DNA from: an uncultured Verrucomicrobiales bacterium
GTDB lineage: Bacteria; Verrucomicrobiota; Verrucomicrobiia; Verrucomicrobiales; Akkermansiaceae
Direction of reading: 5' to 3'
DNA length: 6,980 nucleotides
Assembly: GCA_937885815.1 (NCBI GenBank)
Contig: CALABM010000231.1
Location: forward strand, 1 to 6,980
The notes beneath the pieces are model-generated. The model saw only the letters and a list, made by a program, of their open reading frames with translations, made no database searches and had not been told where the DNA came from. Position numbers and translations under genes: made by a program. The stretch's first letter is position 1. Every line of letters begins with the position of its first letter. This document shows positions 4,364 to 6,980 of the stretch, one piece after another.

Positions 4364-5839
4364 ATGCTTCCCTATCAGACAATACCGCAGAAGGAAGACG
4401 GTATCGCCATTGTGGGCATCGGCGGTGCCGGTGCCAATATCCTGCAGTGTTTTGCAGGCTCCAGTGCCAATAATGTGCACCTCTACACCATGTCGCTGGA
4501 TGAGCGCGTGGGCCGCTCCTGCGGGAGCAATGTGGAGTTTGTGCAGCTGGGCGGTGGGCTGAACCATGGCTTAGGCTCCGGCGGTGACCCCTCAGTGGGT
4601 GCGCAGGCAGCTGAGGAAAGCGGGGACGATATTGAGCGCATGCTGAAGGATGTGCGCCTGCTGGTGTTGGTGGCTGGCTTGGGCGGTGGCACCGGTTCTG
4701 GTGCAGCGCCTGTATTGGCAGCGAAGGCCCGTGAGGCCGGCTTGTTTTTAGTGTCCGTGCTGGTGATGCCGTTTGGTTTCGAGGGTAAGCGCCGCCGCCA
4801 GCAGGCTGAAGAAGCGCTGGAGGAGGTATCACGCCTGAGTGATATCGTCTTCTGCTTTGAGAATGATTACATGGAGGAGCTCTTCCGGAATCGCCCCGGT
4901 GCTCGTGCCGTCTTTGAGGAGGTGGATCGTATCCTTGCTCGCGCCACGGCTTCTGTGCCCATGCTGGCTTCCTCTCCGGGCTTCATTAATTTGGGGCTGG
5001 ATGAGCTCGCTACAGCGCTTGAGAATAATGATTCCCGCTGCCTCTTTGGTCTTGGCAGTGGTTACGGGCCGGATCGCGCCATGGCTGCCGCGCAATCTGT
5101 GCTGGAGTCACCGCTGGTGGCGTACCACGGAGCCCTTTCATATGCTCGCACGGTAATTGTACACATTGCCGGTGGTGATTCCATGTCCATCACGGAGATT
5201 CGCACTATCATGGAGCGTATCCGCAAGGGACTTGCGAGCGATGATGTGAACATTTTCTTCGGTACCACGGTGAAGCCTCATCTGGGGGATGAACTGCGCG
5301 TTACCCTGATAGCCTCTATTGATGCGGAGGAGTTCAAGGAAGCACTTGCTGCAGAACCTGAGCAGGAGGAAGAGGAACCTGAGGTGGCACCCGAGGTGGC
5401 CTCCGAAGAGGAGACTGAAGAGGAGTTTCAGGATGAGCCTGAGGAGCCCGCCGAAATGCTGGAACCTGAGGCCGCGGAGGAAGCCGAGGAGGAAGAGCTG
5501 ACTGAGCCTGCTGAGGCAGAGCAGGAGATTTATGATGAAGAGGAGCCTGCACAGGAGGAGGCTGAGGAGGAGCCGGAACAGGAAGAGCCTGAGGATGCTG
5601 TGCCCGCCTTCAATCGCCAGCCTGTGATGCACCAGCCTGAGCTCATGCCCGCTATGCAATCTTCAGATGATGCTGATGATATGGATGAATCCGAACCCGG
5701 TCCCTTCTTTACGGAGGGCAGTGAGGGCGGGGGCTTCATGCAGTTCTCACGCCGTTGGGCCACTCCTTCATCTGAGGATGATTTGGACACGCCTCCGGAA
5801 GTATCCTTCAATGATTTGCGCGGCATGTTCCGCCGCTGA
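4364..5839 (+). CDS. ftsZ: Cell division protein FtsZ, divergent, with long acidic linker
   Basis: FtsZ is the tubulin-like GTPase that polymerises into the division ring. Visible are T1 GIGGAGAN (18-25), the tubulin signature GGGTGSGAAP (107-116), PFGFEGKRR and the GTPase C-terminal domain (to about residue 325). At 491 aa it exceeds the usual 350-400 because of a linker: residues about 331-411 are mostly Glu with Pro and Ala, continuing less acidic to about 470. The end (DDLDTPPEV, 472-480) resembles the conserved DDLDIPxFL peptide that binds FtsA, followed by SFNDLRGMFRR. Oddities: T2 reads SLD (44-46) where NTD is usual; the helix-H7 Asn appears as Asp (FEEVD); and the T7 loop reads N209-L-G-L-D-E, with Gly and Glu where NxDxxD has its two Asp. 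Identity is firm; catalytic rate is uncertain. The start has no Shine-Dalgarno, and a terminator follows the stop. Confidence 0.96.
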   Translation: MLPYQTIPQKEDGIAIVGIGGAGANILQCFAGSSANNVHLYTMSLDERVGRSCGSNVEFVQLGGGLNHGLGSGGDPSVGAQAAEESGDDIERMLKDVRLLVLVAGLGGGTGSGAAPVLAAKAREAGLFLVSVLVMPFGFEGKRRRQQAEEALEEVSRLSDIVFCFENDYMEELFRNRPGARAVFEEVDRILARATASVPMLASSPGFINLGLDELATALENNDSRCLFGLGSGYGPDRAMAAAQSVLESPLVAYHGALSYARTVIVHIAGGDSMSITEIRTIMERIRKGLASDDVNIFFGTTVKPHLGDELRVTLIASIDAEEFKEALAAEPEQEEEEPEVAPEVASEEETEEEFQDEPEEPAEMLEPEAAEEAEEEELTEPAEAEQEIYDEEEPAQEEAEEEPEQEEPEDAVPAFNRQPVMHQPELMPAMQSSDDADDMDESEPGPFFTEGSEGGGFMQFSRRWATPSSEDDLDTPPEVSFNDLRGMFRR

Positions 5840-5847
5840 TAGCAATG

Positions 5848-5874
5848 AAAAAAGGCCGCGTTTGCGGCCTTTTT
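5848..5874. terminator. Bidirectional intrinsic terminator between ftsZ and the ABC operon
   Basis: AAAAAAGGCCGC, loop GTTT (5860-5863) and GCGGCCTTTTT form a GC-rich stem flanked by an A-run and a T-run, so it works as a rho-independent terminator on both strands. It lies 8 nt past the ftsZ stop and about 28 nt past the ABC ATPase stop (5902, minus), as expected between convergent operons. Confidence 0.93.
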
Positions 5875-5901
5875 CGTAGCTGTGAGAAGCGTGGTGGCGC
5901 C

Positions 5902-6639
5902 TCACATATGGCGCAGGGCGAGGAACTCGCGTATGCGCGCGTTTTCGGAGTTTTTCAGCTCGGCCGGAGTATCATCCTCCACCACGTAGCCATCCGCCAG
6001 GAAGATGATGCGATCCGCCAGTTCACAGGCGAAAGCAATATCATGCGAGACCACAATCATTGTCATGCCGTCCGCTGCCAGTTCGCGCATGAGGCCTTGC
6101 ACCTCACCCACCATCTCGGGATCCAGCGCGGAGGTGGGCTCGTCAAAGAGCAGAACTTCCGGGTTCATGGCGAGGGCGCGCACGATGGCCACACGCTGCT
6201 TCTGGCCGCCTGAAAGCTGGGCGGGGTATGCCTGAGCTTTGTCCGCCAGACCGATTCGCTCCAGCAGCTGCTGGGCAGTCTTCCGGGCTTCTTCCGGCTG
6301 CATGCGGCCGCATTTTACGGGGGCGAGGGTGATGTTATCCAGAATATTCAGGTGAGGGAAGAGGTTGAAGTGCTGGAAGACCATGCCCACGCGGCTGCGG
6401 TAAACATTCAGCTCTTTCTCCGTGCGTCCGGGCTCCTCACCGTGGAAGAGAACGCTGCCGCCATCCGGGGTTTCCAGGAAGTTCATGCAGCGCATCACGG
6501 TGCTCTTACCGGCGCCGGAGGGGCCCACAAGGAACACCACTTCACCCTTGTGCACCTGCAGGGATACATCTTTGATGACCTGCAGCTTGCCGAAATTCTT
6601 CACCAGATTCCGTACTTCCAGTATACTGTTATCTTTCAT
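5902..6639 (-). CDS. Polar amino-acid ABC transporter ATP-binding protein (GlnQ/HisP type)
   Basis: This is the ATPase subunit that powers uptake of polar amino acids; it works as a dimer on the cytoplasmic face of the permease. The 245-aa product is full family length. Motifs are Walker A GPSGAGKST (39-47), Q-loop Gln89 in VFQHFNLFPH, signature LSGGQKQR (142-149), Walker B VLLFDEP (162-168, catalytic Glu167), D-loop SALD (170-173) and H-loop His199. The FNLFPH Q-loop context and overall length are typical of the amino-acid (GlnQ/HisP/ArtP) subfamily; the substrate cannot be told. The start codon overlaps the 3' end of the permease gene by 11 bp, suggesting translational coupling; only a weak AAGAAAA precedes it. 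The binding protein and operon promoter are presumably beyond 6980. Confidence 0.95.
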   Translation of the reverse strand: MKDNSILEVRNLVKNFGKLQVIKDVSLQVHKGEVVFLVGPSGAGKSTVMRCMNFLETPDGGSVLFHGEEPGRTEKELNVYRSRVGMVFQHFNLFPHLNILDNITLAPVKCGRMQPEEARKTAQQLLERIGLADKAQAYPAQLSGGQKQRVAIVRALAMNPEVLLFDEPTSALDPEMVGEVQGLMRELAADGMTMIVVSHDIAFACELADRIIFLADGYVVEDDTPAELKNSENARIREFLALRHM

Positions 6640-6980
6640 TTTTCTTAAGTCGCAGTTCGAGTTTCTTCAGCAGGTGGCTGAGCAGGATGACCATGGAAAG
6701 GTAAATGAGGGCTACCATGAGCAGGGGAAGGAAGGCATCATAGGTTTGACTGCGGATGATGTCGCCACCCTTTGTCAAATCCTGCAGGGCGATGTAACCG
6801 CAGATACTCGTCTCCTTCAGCAGAACAATGAACTCATTGCCCAGTGCCGGCAGCACGTTTTTGAAGGCCTGCGGCAGGATGACGCTGCGCATCGTTGTGC
6901 CATAACCAAGGCCTAAGCTGCGGCCGGCCTCCATCTGCCCGCGGTCAACGGACATGATGCCGGAGCGGATGATTTCTGCC
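6629..6980 (-). CDS. Amino-acid ABC transporter permease, C-terminal part (5' end outside window)
   Basis: The visible frame gives 116 residues and stays open to the right edge (reading AEIIRSGIMSVDRGQ), so ATG 6955 is internal and the true start lies beyond 6980. It carries the permease EAA loop EAGRSLGLGYG, followed by LPQA, which docks the ATPase. Two hydrophobic segments are visible, one around NEFIVLLKETSICGYIAL and one around FLPLLMVALIYLSMVILL, then a basic tail. This matches the C-terminal half of HisM/GlnP-type (His/Glu/Gln/Arg/opine family) permeases. Some members carry a fused N-terminal substrate-binding domain, which cannot be judged here. Confidence 0.93.
   Translation of the reverse strand, partial: AEIIRSGIMSVDRGQMEAGRSLGLGYGTTMRSVILPQAFKNVLPALGNEFIVLLKETSICGYIALQDLTKGGDIIRSQTYDAFLPLLMVALIYLSMVILLSHLLKKLELRLKKNER

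Noticed and set aside
5138..5659. Minus-strand leucine-rich 173-aa ORF resembling a membrane protein
   Set aside because: The leucines come from reading the complement of the GAG/GAA-rich FtsZ linker.

Overview
The window reads as a chromosomal segment of a Gram-negative-type bacterium. It carries a paired ftsA-ftsZ cell-division locus, a tRNA-Ser(CGA), part of a polar amino-acid ABC transporter and several unrecognised envelope-type genes. Moderate-to-high GC in the core genes, a divergent FtsZ with a long glutamate-rich linker, and ftsA-ftsZ without mur, ddl or ftsQ beside them suggest Verrucomicrobiota, possibly an Akkermansia relative. This is inference from protein character only; no marker here proves it.

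Left part (1-1161, all minus strand). Positions 1-625 hold the 5' part of a gene running off the left edge. It has no stop in the window, so a complete-ORF search misses it. It is open for 208 codons, starts at an ATG with a good Shine-Dalgarno, and encodes a Pro/Thr/Ser/Asn-rich protein with two near-identical 29-residue tandem repeats (87-bp DNA repeats at the window edge). A strong sigma70-like promoter (831-803) drives it, and a possible 55-codon leader ORF lies between promoter and gene. To the right are an AT-richer intergenic stretch with competing inverted repeats, then tRNA-Ser(CGA) with its own promoter and terminator hairpin.

Middle (1209-2988). A divergent promoter starts a plus-strand gene for a signal-peptide/Pro-rich/single-TM protein (1300-2376). 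After a 6-bp UUCG-loop hairpin comes a small secreted or lipoprotein-like gene (2467-2988). Neither family is recognised. Their place directly upstream of ftsA makes an envelope or division role worth testing, but this is only positional.

Division locus (3089-5839). FtsA (404 aa, actin fold, C-terminal amphipathic membrane helix) and FtsZ (491 aa, tubulin-fold GTPase) are 60 bp apart, and neither start has a recognisable Shine-Dalgarno. FtsZ keeps the GGGTGSG signature but deviates at the T2 loop, at the helix-H7 asparagine and at the catalytic T7 loop, and has a very acidic linker. A strong bidirectional terminator (5848-5874) ends the locus.

Right part (5902-6980, minus strand). An amino-acid ABC transporter operon converges on ftsZ: the C-terminal part of a HisM/GlnP-type permease (runs off the right edge), overlapping by 11 bp a complete GlnQ/HisP-type ATPase.
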